A stretch of 64,000 nucleotides of DNA, taken from positions 62,001-126,000 of the forward strand of contig NZ_CAXBGN010000005.1 of NCBI RefSeq assembly GCF_963975415.1, in the 5' to 3' direction. This document shows, in pieces, positions 18,166 through 27,170 of the stretch. The notes under the pieces were generated by a model. It worked only from the letters and a program-made list of their open reading frames with translations. It was not told where the DNA came from and did no database searches. Source of the stretch: Kriegella sp963975415. GTDB taxonomy: Bacteria > Bacteroidota > Bacteroidia > Flavobacteriales > Flavobacteriaceae. Made by a program: the position numbers and the translations under genes. Each line of letters opens with the position of its first letter. The stretch's first letter is position 1.

Positions 18166-19359
18166 TCAATCTTTAAAAAGGGGTGTTTTCGTAAGTTCGA
18201 TAACACCTTTCTTGTTATCGGCTAAATAGCGGTTAGACCTCAAGTACCGATTGCGATTGTATTCGTCATAATTTTCGGCGTTAGCATCCATACTGCTGAT
18301 ATGTACACGACCTGAAGAATGGATAAATTCATTGTTTCCGATCCACATTCCTACATGTACGACTTTTTCTTTTGTTGAATCCGTTGCCTGACGTCCGAAA
18401 AATAGTAAATCTCCTTTTTCCAAGTTTTCAAAATTTCTAACCGAATCTACTTCTTTTCCCGAATGTACTTGTTGAGAGGCATCACGTGGAATGACCATAC
18501 CGTTTAAAAAGTAAATCGTTTTGGTAAATCCGCTGCAATCCACCCCTTTTGGTGAGGTTCCTCCCCATAGATAGGGAAGCCCCATTAGCGTTTTAGAAGT
18601 AGCAACCAAGCTCTCCGTGGTGGGTTCTAGGTTCTTCAACCAAAGATTATAGTCTTGAGCCTCTCTTTCATAAATAAAAGCTAACCGCCCATCAGGATAA
18701 CGTACTTCAAAAAAGCCATTCTGTTGTCCGATTTTTTCCAAAATAGCTCCTGCAACCATATCGGAAACCACTTGGGAACTGGTATCGGACGCCGAATATG
18801 ACTGTCCGAAAGTTTTTGTATAAATGATTTTTTCGAAGGATTTCCAATCTGTCGCCCGTTTTTTGTCCATCAATTCGACACCTCCCCTATCGACCCATGC
18901 CAAATAATTATCGGGAGTCTGAATAAAATACCAATTATCGTCTTGTTTATATACTTTCACCGGGGTTCCTAAAGTAGCCTGTGTTGCCAATTCAGATGAA
19001 TGACCCGGCTTACTGCGTAAGTTGGCTACCGATATTTTTATAACACCATGGGTCTTTCCTTGCAGTGCTTCCGAGGGCAACATTTGTATGCTATCTACAA
19101 ACGCAATGTTTTGGGATTCAAGATTTTCCTTCAGCGCTGTAACCGCTTGGGGTAGATTACTTTCACCCTTTAAAATATAGGCATCGTTGTTTTTTACCGC
19201 CCATAAATCAAACAATGCCACTCTTTTGTCAGGGGCAAACTCAGATTTCACCTTTGTAATCTCATCTTGAAGTGGATTTTCTGACTTCTTTTCACTTTCA
19301 CAGGCTACAAAAAAGGTTGAGCAAAAAAGTATGATATAAATTCTTTGTATGAATTTCAT
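18166..19359 (-). CDS. NlpC/P60 (C40) peptidoglycan endopeptidase lipoprotein with SH3 domains
   Basis: The 397-aa product begins with a lipoprotein signal (FFVACES, Cys near residue 20). SH3b-like regions follow (about 105-165 and 185-230). The C-terminal NlpC/P60 domain (about 255-375) has catalytic Cys in GVDCSGFTKTIYF, and His in KVVHVGMWIG followed by the polar residue in EFIHSSG. These enzymes cut the D-Glu-meso-DAP bond of cell-wall stem peptides. The ATG at 19359 lies just inside a longer spurious frame on the other strand. It is divergent from the DNA methyltransferase with 100 bp between the real starts. Confidence 0.93.
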   Translation of the reverse strand: MKFIQRIYIILFCSTFFVACESEKKSENPLQDEITKVKSEFAPDKRVALFDLWAVKNNDAYILKGESNLPQAVTALKENLESQNIAFVDSIQMLPSEALQGKTHGVIKISVANLRSKPGHSSELATQATLGTPVKVYKQDDNWYFIQTPDNYLAWVDRGGVELMDKKRATDWKSFEKIIYTKTFGQSYSASDTSSQVVSDMVAGAILEKIGQQNGFFEVRYPDGRLAFIYEREAQDYNLWLKNLEPTTESLVATSKTLMGLPYLWGGTSPKGVDCSGFTKTIYFLNGMVIPRDASQQVHSGKEVDSVRNFENLEKGDLLFFGRQATDSTKEKVVHVGMWIGNNEFIHSSGRVHISSMDANAENYDEYNRNRYLRSNRYLADNKKGVIELTKTPLFKD

Positions 19360-19459
19360 AGGTCAACATTGTTTTTGTAAAAATAAACATATTCCCCTGA
19401 GCGCGCCAAGTCATAAAAAGCCAATTGTTTTTTATTGTTTTTGTCTAATTTTAACCCCA

Positions 19460-20692
19460 ATGAACAAATTAAGAGTAATAGAGCTTTTTGCAGGTGTTGG
19501 CGGTTTCCGTTTGGGATTGGAACGCAGTAGTGGATTTAAAGTGGTGTGGAGCAACCAATGGGAACCATCAACGAAAATACAACACGCATCAAAAGTCTAT
19601 GAAGCACGGTTTGGTTCCAAAAATCATAGCAATGCCGATATTTCACAGGTGCCAACATCGGAAATTCCCGATGCGGATATTTTAGTCGGCGGATTTCCTT
19701 GTCAAGATTATTCCGTCGCAACGACCTTACAGAATTCAAAAGGGCTTATCGGTAAAAAAGGAGTGTTGTGGTGGAGCATACACAGAATACTTTCCGAAAA
19801 ATCTGCCCCACCGAAATATTTGTTCCTAGAAAATGTAGACCGTTTGCTCAATTCACCTTCGGCACAACGGGGCAGGGATTTTGCCATTATGCTCAAAAGT
19901 CTTGATGAATTGGGTTATGCCGTAGAGTGGCGTGTAATCAATGCCGCAGACTATGGAATGCCACAACGGCGAAGAAGAATCTTTTTTCTAGGATATCATA
20001 AATCGACTCCCATTTACCAAAGGTTGTTAAAAGCCGATAAATCGGATTGGATAAGCAAATCAGGAACTCTAGTCAAAGCATTTCCCATAGAAGAACGAAT
20101 AACTATTTTATCGTCTTTTGAAATCAATGACAACCTGGTAACACTTTCTGAAAACTTTAATAGAGGAAAAAAGCTATCTCCCTTCAAAAATGCTGGGATT
20201 TTTATCAATGGAAAAATAAGTACTATTAAAACTACCCCAAAGTACAATGGTAAGCGAATGGTATTAGGCGATGTTTTACAAAATGGAGAAGTCACCGAGC
20301 GGTTTTTTATTCCTCAGGAAGATTATCCAAAATGGGAATATCTGAAAGGCGCAAAAAAAGAAATTAGAACCGCTAAAAACGGATATTCCTACAATTATTC
20401 AGAAGGTTCTATGGTTTTTCCAGATGCCCAAGATAATGCTTCAAGAACCATTATTACCGGGGAGGGAGGAAAAAGCCCCTCACGGTTCAAACATGTAGTA
20501 CAAACCCATAAAGGGCTTCGCCGTCTCACTCCTGTTGAACTGGAACGTTTGAACATGTTTCCTGATAACCATACCAAATTGGATGGTATTACAGATGCAA
20601 AAAGAGCTTTTTTCATGGGTAATGCGCTCGTTGTCGGCGTTGTTGAAAATATTGGGCGCTCCCTAATTCAAACTATAAAATCTCAGGGATAA
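19460..20692 (+). CDS. DNA (cytosine-5-)-methyltransferase, apparently solitary
   Basis: C5-cytosine methyltransferase of 410 aa, starting at ATG 19460 immediately before motif I (VIELFAGVGGFRLGL). An upstream frame to 19349 overlaps the divergent NlpC gene and is not used. Motif IV has the catalytic Cys at 81 in FPCQ, motif VI is ENV at 124-126, and motif VIII is QRRRR from 169. A variable target-recognition region (about 190-340) precedes motifs IX-X (RRLTPVELERLNMFP and GNALVV). No restriction endonuclease is adjacent, so it is either an orphan epigenetic enzyme or a relic of a type II system. Its recognition sequence cannot be read from the protein. Confidence 0.93.
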   Translation: MNKLRVIELFAGVGGFRLGLERSSGFKVVWSNQWEPSTKIQHASKVYEARFGSKNHSNADISQVPTSEIPDADILVGGFPCQDYSVATTLQNSKGLIGKKGVLWWSIHRILSEKSAPPKYLFLENVDRLLNSPSAQRGRDFAIMLKSLDELGYAVEWRVINAADYGMPQRRRRIFFLGYHKSTPIYQRLLKADKSDWISKSGTLVKAFPIEERITILSSFEINDNLVTLSENFNRGKKLSPFKNAGIFINGKISTIKTTPKYNGKRMVLGDVLQNGEVTERFFIPQEDYPKWEYLKGAKKEIRTAKNGYSYNYSEGSMVFPDAQDNASRTIITGEGGKSPSRFKHVVQTHKGLRRLTPVELERLNMFPDNHTKLDGITDAKRAFFMGNALVVGVVENIGRSLIQTIKSQG

Positions 20693-21005
20693 GAAAAATA
20701 AACACTTATAATTCAGGTTTATAAAATCATCTCGTAAAATGATTTGTCCAATAGAACAAAAGACCACCAAGTTTGCTTATATTATGTTTTGAAAATCAAA
20801 GCGCATAGTACTTGTATTTTATCGATCATAAGAATAATTTTATAGGTAGTTTTACTTTGCTAGTAATGCTCAGGGTTTCTTATAACAGACTCGGTAGTTG
20901 GTAATACGAACATATACAAACAAATGTGAAAAGACAGTTAGAGACTACTTTTTCTGTTTTTATGAAACCACAAAAAATACAATCACCCTTTATATAATCA
21001 AAACG
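20693..21005 (+). other. 313-bp gap after the methyltransferase
   Basis: AT-rich spacer. An open frame runs into the M28 gene from 20898 but lacks coding character; the real start is at 21006. No restriction-enzyme remnant, clear promoter or terminator can be recognised. Confidence 0.5.
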
Positions 21006-22640
21006 ATGAATAACTATTTAGCCTATTTCACGATTGCACTTTTAATACTATTTGTCGGTTGTAAACCAAACAACGCTAATGATACTGCCCAGGTACAAGT
21101 CGATGTATCAACTATTGGCAAACATATCGCACGGTTGGCCTCAGATGATTTTATGGGCCGAATGCCATTCACTGAAGGAGAGGTTAAAACTGTGGACTAT
21201 TTAAAAAATCAATTCTCTAAACTTGGACTTTTACCTGGTAATGGAGAAAGTTACTTTCAAGAGGTGCCCCTAGTCGAAATTACGGGCACACCGGCAGAAA
21301 AAATGGAAATTTCAGCGGGTGATAAGTCTTTTGATTTGGCCTATTTAGAAGATTTTGTAGCGCTTACCTCGAAAACAGATCTTGAAGTTAGCCTTGAAGA
21401 TTCTGAACTTGTTTTTGCAGGCTATGGTATTGTTGCCCCAGAATATGGGTGGAACGATTACAAAGGCATAGACTGGACAGGCAAGACGGCGGTTGTTTTA
21501 GTCAATGATCCTGGGTTTCAATCGGGAGACACTACTTTATTCAAAGGAAATGAAATGACCTATTATGGTCGTTGGACCTACAAATATGAAGAAGCGGCAA
21601 GACAAGGCGCAGCTGGGGTATTGATAATTCACGAAACTAAACCCGCTTCATACGGTTGGAACGTTATTCAGTCAGGTTGGAGCGGCCCGCAATTAAGCCT
21701 TGAAAGTGCAAAGCCCCTTACAGATATACAAGGATGGATTTCAAATGAAAGTGCAACAAAGTTATTCCAAGCATCTTCGGTCAAAATGAATAATTTTAAA
21801 GAATTGGCCAAAACAAAAGACTTTAAGCCAATATCATTGGGGTTAACGGCATCGTTAAAGATTTCGAATACCCTTAAAAGAAATGTTTCAAAAAATGTTA
21901 TCGCGGTACTGCCCGGTACAGAAAGAAAAGATGAATATCTCATTTATTCGGCACATTGGGATCACCTGGGTATCGGAAGACCTATAGATAATGATTCTAT
22001 TTATAATGGTGCAGTCGACAATGCTTCAGGAACGGCTTGTCTTTTGGCCATAGCCGAAGCTTTTAAAAAATCAGGCGCTACCAAACGTTCCATCGTTTTC
22101 ATGGCCGTAACGGCTGAAGAACAAGGCTTATTGGGCTCGGCTTATTATGCTGAACATCCCATTTATAATCCTAGAAAAACTGTAGCTAACATAAATATGG
22201 ATGCTTTATCAAGCCCTGGTCCTATGAAAGATTTAACTATTACTGGGTACGGCCAATCTGAAATGGATCAGTATGCAAAGGATGCAGCAGAAAAACAAGG
22301 ACGCTATATTATACCAGATCCTGAAGCAGAAAAGGGTTATTTCTTTAGATCGGATCATTTTAACTTTGCAAAACTTGGTATTCCTGCACTTTACGCCAGC
22401 GGTTCTTTTGAGGATTTCGTACATGACAAGGAATTTATAAAAAAAATGAATGATGATTATCTCACCAATAAATATCATCAACCCTCCGATGAATATGACC
22501 CATTGACTACTGAATTAAGTGGTATTCAATTCGATGCACAACTCTTCTATCAAATTGGCTTGAAATTGGCTAATGAAGATTATTTTCCAAAATGGTACAG
22601 TGGGAGTGAATTTAAAGCCATTAGAAATGAAAAACTATAA
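21006..22640 (+). CDS. M28 family zinc aminopeptidase-like lipoprotein with PA domain
   Basis: The 544-aa product starts at ATG 21006, which places a lipobox (LFVGCK, Cys near residue 18) correctly; the longer frame from 20898 would bury it. An N-terminal segment and a protease-associated (PA) domain (about 130-290) precede the M28 catalytic domain. Visible zinc ligands and catalytic residues are H317 and D319 (SAHWDHLG), D338 (DNASG), E371/E372 (TAEEQG), Asp in NINMDA and H451 (DHFNF). The family consists of di-zinc aminopeptidases or carboxypeptidases acting on extracytoplasmic peptides. The length and motifs are complete. No functional link with its neighbours is evident. Confidence 0.93.
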   Translation: MNNYLAYFTIALLILFVGCKPNNANDTAQVQVDVSTIGKHIARLASDDFMGRMPFTEGEVKTVDYLKNQFSKLGLLPGNGESYFQEVPLVEITGTPAEKMEISAGDKSFDLAYLEDFVALTSKTDLEVSLEDSELVFAGYGIVAPEYGWNDYKGIDWTGKTAVVLVNDPGFQSGDTTLFKGNEMTYYGRWTYKYEEAARQGAAGVLIIHETKPASYGWNVIQSGWSGPQLSLESAKPLTDIQGWISNESATKLFQASSVKMNNFKELAKTKDFKPISLGLTASLKISNTLKRNVSKNVIAVLPGTERKDEYLIYSAHWDHLGIGRPIDNDSIYNGAVDNASGTACLLAIAEAFKKSGATKRSIVFMAVTAEEQGLLGSAYYAEHPIYNPRKTVANINMDALSSPGPMKDLTITGYGQSEMDQYAKDAAEKQGRYIIPDPEAEKGYFFRSDHFNFAKLGIPALYASGSFEDFVHDKEFIKKMNDDYLTNKYHQPSDEYDPLTTELSGIQFDAQLFYQIGLKLANEDYFPKWYSGSEFKAIRNEKL

Positions 22641-22721
22641 TTTTCACTCCACGATAAATTCTTTTGTAAGGCCAAATAATCTTATTTTTAATCTTAAATA
22701 ACTGTTAATCAGTTTATAATA

Positions 22722-22751
22722 TTTGGTTTTTACTTAATTTTTACTATCTTG
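22722..22751 (+). promoter_or_regulatory. Possible promoter for the 124-aa protein
   Basis: TTTG at 22722-22725, a 19-nt spacer and TATCTTGT at 22745-22752 approximate the Bacteroidota promoter, with two mismatches in the -7 box. It would place transcription start almost at the ATG (22758), giving a nearly leaderless message. Confidence 0.25.
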
Positions 22752-22757
22752 TTCGTT

Positions 22758-23132
22758 ATGGTAAAAGTAGATAAGTCAGAAAATCAGGAGTTTTTAGCGA
22801 AGTCAATTAATCATTTAGAAGCTACCGGCTTCGAAGGAATCAAGGCCGATTTAGAGGGTTATGAAACTCCAAAATCGTATTTGAGAAAAGGAAGTGATTC
22901 CAAAATCACACCCGACATTGTTGCCCTTAAAAATGGTAGAAAATACTTCTTTGATATTAGCTTAAAATCAGAGAAACCGCGACTGCTTAAATCTAAATGG
23001 TTATTTTTAGATGCTTTGAGTCGAATGAACTCCAATAGATTCAGGATAATTACAACTAAAGGGCATTATAAGTTTACCGATATGATGCTGGAAGATATTA
23101 ACCTGACCAATAAAACTCCTATAAAAATATAG
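22758..23132 (+). CDS. Small conserved-looking protein with possible PD-(D/E)XK nuclease core
   Basis: The 124-aa product is not assigned to a named family. ATG 22758 is preferred over an in-frame TTG at 22749. The centre reads KITPDIVALKNGRKYFFDISLKSEKP (split here by eye as PD, about 15 residues, then a beta-strand ending D-x-x-x-K), followed by a helix (LLKSKWLFLDALSR) and a strand (FRIITTKGHYKF). This strand-strand-helix-strand order with PD...D/K residues recalls PD-(D/E)XK nucleases, although the acidic residue normally two before Lys is Ser. There is no signal peptide. It lies between the M28 gene and the converging acetyltransferase gene. Confidence 0.7.
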   Translation: MVKVDKSENQEFLAKSINHLEATGFEGIKADLEGYETPKSYLRKGSDSKITPDIVALKNGRKYFFDISLKSEKPRLLKSKWLFLDALSRMNSNRFRIITTKGHYKFTDMMLEDINLTNKTPIKI

Positions 23133-23163
23133 CATCAAAGATTTATGGGTTAAAAAACATAGG

Positions 23164-23616
23164 CTATGTATTTGATTTACGTATCATGCCTATATGTGGA
23201 ATACCATCTTCAAGGTAACTATCACCAATTTGTGCAAAACCTAGTTCTTCATAAAATCGCTCAAGATATAACTGTGCCGATACATGAATGGTTGTTTCAT
23301 TAAAATATGCTTCGACCGCTCTAATAGAATCTTTTAGTAGAACTTTTCCATACCCGTATTTTCTTTGATTTCGTTTGACCACTACCCGTCCAATACTCGC
23401 CATTTTTGCATAATCATTAGGTCTAAAAATTCGGGTGTAGGCTATTATTTTATTTTCTTTTAAACCTATTACATGAAGTGCCTTATCATCTTTGCCATCC
23501 AAATCTTGATATACGCAATTCTGCTCCACAACAAAAACTTCATTCCGGAGCTTTAGAATAGCATATAGTTCTCGCGTATTCAAATCTTCAAATTTCTTTA
23601 CGATTATTTCAAGCAT
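23164..23616 (-). CDS. ElaA-like GNAT family N-acetyltransferase
   Basis: The 150-aa GNAT protein has the ElaA signature near the N-terminus (LRNEVFVVEQNCVYQDLDGKDDKALHV). The acetyl-CoA-binding motif A follows (IGRVVVKRNQRKYGYGKVL, with the R/Q-x-x-G-x-G/A pattern as RKYGYG). It transfers acetyl groups from acetyl-CoA to an unknown amine or protein. The ATG at 23616 is overlapped by a 35-codon open frame upstream on the same strand (23604-23711). It converges on the 124-aa gene with 31 bp between. Confidence 0.88.
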   Translation of the reverse strand: MLEIIVKKFEDLNTRELYAILKLRNEVFVVEQNCVYQDLDGKDDKALHVIGLKENKIIAYTRIFRPNDYAKMASIGRVVVKRNQRKYGYGKVLLKDSIRAVEAYFNETTIHVSAQLYLERFYEELGFAQIGDSYLEDGIPHIGMIRKSNT

Positions 23617-23884
23617 TCGTTTTGTGCCATTATGTTTCTACTCTTTAAATTGCCAAAAACTAGGCTCATAACACCAAAAGCAGCATATAATTCTTTTAAA
23701 CTGTCATCCATTTATAAAATGGAAGTATAAAAATCAGCTGCAAAATAGATATGGCCACTAATAAGCTAACTTCAGTAAATGAAGCAGTCAAATAGAATCT
23801 TAATGAATATTTTTTGACCTTATTTCATCTTAATATAAAGAAAATGGAAGGAATAATTTTCAAATTGACAATACCTGTTAAAGG

Positions 23885-24316
23885 CTAGACAGCCGGTATT
23901 TTTTCTATTCTTCTTTCATGTCTGCCCCCTTCAAAACTCGTTTCTAAAAAAACCTCTACCATATTTAATGCCTGGGGCAATGATATATAACGAGCGGGCA
24001 AACTAAGAATATTCGCATCATTATGTTGACGGGCAAGTGCTACTATTTCATTATTCCAGCAGAGTGCACAGCGCACTTTTTGATGTTTATTGGCCGTCAT
24101 AGAAGCACCATTTCCACTGCCGCATACAATAATACCAAAATTTACTTCACCATTTTCAACGTCCTTGGCTACAGGATGAATAAAATCAGGATAATCAACA
24201 CTATCGGTACCATCAGTACCATAATTCAATACCGTTATACCTTTTGATTTTAATAAACCCAATATGGCAAGCTTATATTCGGTACCGGCATGATCGTTCC
24301 CTATGGCTATTTTCAT
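23885..24316 (-). CDS. rpiB: Ribose 5-phosphate isomerase B
   Basis: The 143-aa product interconverts ribose 5-phosphate and ribulose 5-phosphate in the pentose phosphate pathway. It has the RpiB/LacAB signature: GNDHAGTEYK at 6-15, the active-site Cys65 in IIVCGSGNGASM and NKHQKVRCALC. Start ATG 24316 (MKIAIGNDHAG) is chosen. A longer frame opens at a TTG at 24352, but it would run through the -7 element of a good promoter and adds 12 residues not typical of the family. It is transcribed away from the AT-rich gap that separates it from rnr. Confidence 0.94.
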   Translation of the reverse strand: MKIAIGNDHAGTEYKLAILGLLKSKGITVLNYGTDGTDSVDYPDFIHPVAKDVENGEVNFGIIVCGSGNGASMTANKHQKVRCALCWNNEIVALARQHNDANILSLPARYISLPQALNMVEVFLETSFEGGRHERRIEKIPAV

Positions 24317-24341
24317 GGTAAATATGATATGGTTTGTATCG

Positions 24342-24373
24342 CAAAAATACAATACTTAAGGTTTAACCACAAA
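24342..24373 (-). promoter_or_regulatory. Bacteroidota-type promoter of rpiB
   Basis: Read on the minus strand: TTTG (24373-24370), a 20-nt spacer and TATTTTTG (24349-24342), a full match to the Bacteroidota pattern. It lies 26 nt before the chosen ATG at 24316 and so supports that start. Confidence 0.6.
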
Positions 24374-24923
24374 AAGAGTTCGGTTCACAACAATATTTAT
24401 GATAGGGTCAAAAAAGTGTTGTTAATTAGTAGTTGTTAATTACTGCTTAGATCGTTAATAAGCTTCCAATAAAAAATGGATTTAAAATTTTGTTTTTAAC
24501 GCATAATATCGCTCTACAAAAAACTTCTTTCAAAACGTAATTAACTTCCAATAAAATTACTTTCATATATCACCGATAAATATCCAGTAGTTAACATTGA
24601 ATTAACCTTAACTTATCAAAAAAAACATGTTGACTTTAATTATCAACCTTTATTGATAATTTTTTTAAACCACTGATTTGCAATAGTACTAGCATTTTAT
24701 AAATTGTCAACAACTTTTATTATCCATTCAAAGCAAGCTTTCCTTCTTTTTTTTATCCCTACTATTAACGATCTATAATAACCATCATTTTTATTTAAAA
24801 TTTTAAAAAGAAAATATGATGTATATAGTAATTGTTGATAACCATCGATAGGATCATAACATAAGGTTGTATGAAATGTGCAATGGATTATAATTCGTAA
24901 TTTCCCACAAAATAAAATTTTTA
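24353..24923. other. 571-bp AT-rich gap with clustered DnaA-box-like motifs; candidate oriC
   Basis: The gap is strongly AT-rich and has no coding capacity. It contains TTATCAA on either strand at 24613-24619, 24640-24646, 24653-24659 (inverted) and 24835-24841 (inverted, full TTATCAACA). It also has TTATCCA at 24720-24726, TTATCCC at 24753-24759 and TTGTCAACA at 24704-24712. These resemble the DnaA box TTATCCACA with one or two changes. The pair at 24640-24659 forms TTATCAA-6 nt-TTGATAA, followed by seven T. The left end contains the rpiB promoter. Origin function is inference. Confidence 0.4.
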
Positions 24924-27113
24924 ATGTCGAAGAGAAATAAAAAATCAAAAAATCATAGAAGAAACGAAATTACCAAAGGTATTTTTACTGTTCTCGAACA
25001 GGAACCGAATAAAAGTTTCAATTATAAGCAAATAGCTGCTAAAATAGGAGTTACCGATGCGCACGAACGCAATCAGTTGATTCAACGATTGACCCAATTA
25101 AAAGAGAAAAAGCGCATTTTAGAGGAGGGTAGAGGAAATTTTAAAGTAGCAGCATCGACCAAAACGTATCATACCGGTACTGTAGATGTTACTGGTCGGG
25201 GTAATGCATATATTATAATCGAGGGTATGGATGACGACGTATTCGTGCCCTTTAATAAACTCAAAAAAGCTTTTCATAAAGACACAGTCGAAGTATATAT
25301 CTATCCAAGAAGAAAAGGAAAAAAGCTTGAGGGGGAAATCACCAGGATAGTAGAGCGAAAAAAGAATTCTTTTGTTGGTATTGTTGATATGCAAAAGACA
25401 TTTGCCTTTGTTAGACCGACCGATTTTAGAATGTATACTGATGTTTTTGTGTCCCTGGATAAAATAGGAAACGCTAAAAATGGTGAAAAAGTGATTGTTG
25501 AAATTACAGAATGGCCAGACGATGCAGATTCTCCCTTTGGAAAAATTACGGAAGTACTTGGAATGCCTGGGGAACACAATACTGAAATTCATTCTATTTT
25601 GGCAGAGTATGGGTTGCCCTATGAGTTTCCGTCGGAAATTGAACGTTTTGCGGATCAATTGGATACAAGCATTAAGCAAGAGGAAATCGATAAGCGAAGG
25701 GATATGCGCAATACGTTGACCTTTACTATTGATCCTAAAGATGCCAAGGATTTTGATGATGCGCTTTCTTTTGAGGTCTTGGAAAATGGTAATTATGAAA
25801 TTGGTATTCATATAGCCGATGTATCACATTATTTGCAAACAGATACCATTCTTGATGATGAGGCCTATGATCGTGCAACTTCGGTGTATTTGGTTGATCG
25901 CGTAGTACCTATGCTACCTGAGGTATTATCTAATAATGCCTGCTCATTGCGGCCGAACGAAGAGAAATATACCTTTTCGGCCATTTTTGAACTTGATGAT
26001 AAGGCGAATGTCAAAAATCAATGGTTTGGTAGAACAGTCATCGATTCAAATGAACGTTTTGCTTACGAAGAGGCGCAATACATTATCGAAAATAAAAATG
26101 GAAATATTCCTTTAGATATTTCTATACGCGATAAGGCCTATACAGTATCTCATAAGGTTGTTGAAGCTACTTTGACAATGGATAGATTAGCAAAAATAAT
26201 GCGGGAAAGCCGTATGAGAAAAGGAGCTATATCTTTTGATAAGGTCGAAGTACGGTTTAATTTGAATGAAAAAAATGAGCCGCTAAGCGTTTATTTTAAA
26301 GAAGCGAAAGATGCCAACAAGTTGATTGAGGAATTTATGCTTTTGGCAAACCGGAAAGTAGCTGAGTTTATAGGAAAGCAAAAACCTGAAAAAACATTTG
26401 TATATCGTATTCATGACAATCCAGATGAAGATAAATTGATTGCACTTAATGGCATAGTTTCGCGTTTTGGTCATAGCCTTAACTTTAAAGATAAAAAGTC
26501 TATTAGCGCTTCTTTAAATAAGCTTCTCGAAGATGTAAAGGGTAAAAAAGAACAGAATTTAGTTGATACTTTGGCCATTCGTAGTATGAGTAAAGCCATT
26601 TATACAACAAACAACATCGGCCATTATGGTTTGGCTTTTGATTATTACACCCATTTCACCTCTCCGATAAGACGATATCCTGACGTTATGGTCCATCGTT
26701 TACTACAACATTATTTAGACAGCGGTAAATCACCAAAAGCGGAAGTTTATGAAGAAAAATGCAAACATTCCACCGATATGGAAATACTCGCGTCTAATGC
26801 TGAAAGAGATTCTGTAAAATATATGCAGATAAAGTTTATGCAAGACCACCAAGATAGGGAGTTCGTCGGCGTTATCAGTGGCGTAACCGAGTGGGGTATC
26901 TATGTAGAAATCATTGAAAATAAATGTGAAGGAATGGTTCGTATACGAGACATAAAGGGCGATTATTATATCTTTGATGAAAAGCAATACGCATTGGTGG
27001 GCGAACGCACCAATCAAACCTATCAATTGGGTGACGAGGTTGTAGTGATGGTAAAAAACACCGATTTGATAAAACGTCATTTAGACTTCTCATTAATTGG
27101 TAAGCATAGATAG
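24924..27113 (+). CDS. rnr: Ribonuclease R
   Basis: Processive 3'-5' exoribonuclease of 729 aa that degrades structured RNA, including rRNA and mRNA fragments. In order it has a basic N-terminus with a winged-helix RNase R domain (about 15-75), cold-shock/OB domains (about 75-235) and the RNB catalytic domain (about 250-590). The Asp-rich magnesium site TIDPKDAKDFDDALS is near 270-285. A C-terminal S1 domain spans about 640-725 (EFVGVISGVTEWGIYVEI). All domains are present and the length is normal. It starts at ATG 24924 directly after the AT-rich candidate origin region. Confidence 0.96.
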   Translation: MSKRNKKSKNHRRNEITKGIFTVLEQEPNKSFNYKQIAAKIGVTDAHERNQLIQRLTQLKEKKRILEEGRGNFKVAASTKTYHTGTVDVTGRGNAYIIIEGMDDDVFVPFNKLKKAFHKDTVEVYIYPRRKGKKLEGEITRIVERKKNSFVGIVDMQKTFAFVRPTDFRMYTDVFVSLDKIGNAKNGEKVIVEITEWPDDADSPFGKITEVLGMPGEHNTEIHSILAEYGLPYEFPSEIERFADQLDTSIKQEEIDKRRDMRNTLTFTIDPKDAKDFDDALSFEVLENGNYEIGIHIADVSHYLQTDTILDDEAYDRATSVYLVDRVVPMLPEVLSNNACSLRPNEEKYTFSAIFELDDKANVKNQWFGRTVIDSNERFAYEEAQYIIENKNGNIPLDISIRDKAYTVSHKVVEATLTMDRLAKIMRESRMRKGAISFDKVEVRFNLNEKNEPLSVYFKEAKDANKLIEEFMLLANRKVAEFIGKQKPEKTFVYRIHDNPDEDKLIALNGIVSRFGHSLNFKDKKSISASLNKLLEDVKGKKEQNLVDTLAIRSMSKAIYTTNNIGHYGLAFDYYTHFTSPIRRYPDVMVHRLLQHYLDSGKSPKAEVYEEKCKHSTDMEILASNAERDSVKYMQIKFMQDHQDREFVGVISGVTEWGIYVEIIENKCEGMVRIRDIKGDYYIFDEKQYALVGERTNQTYQLGDEVVVMVKNTDLIKRHLDFSLIGKHR

Positions 27114-27170
27114 GGCAATTTTTTGGAATGAAAATTGTTCTGTAAGTAAGAAAACTTCTTAGAAACTGAT

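Noticed and set aside
18478..18493. CACGTGGAA inside the NlpC gene as a parS half-site
   Set aside because: Only one arm matches; the left arm is unrelated and it is ordinary coding sequence.
25119..25811. 230-aa open frame on the minus strand inside rnr
   Set aside because: It is a shadow of a well-conserved RNase R gene on the plus strand, with no recognisable domain.
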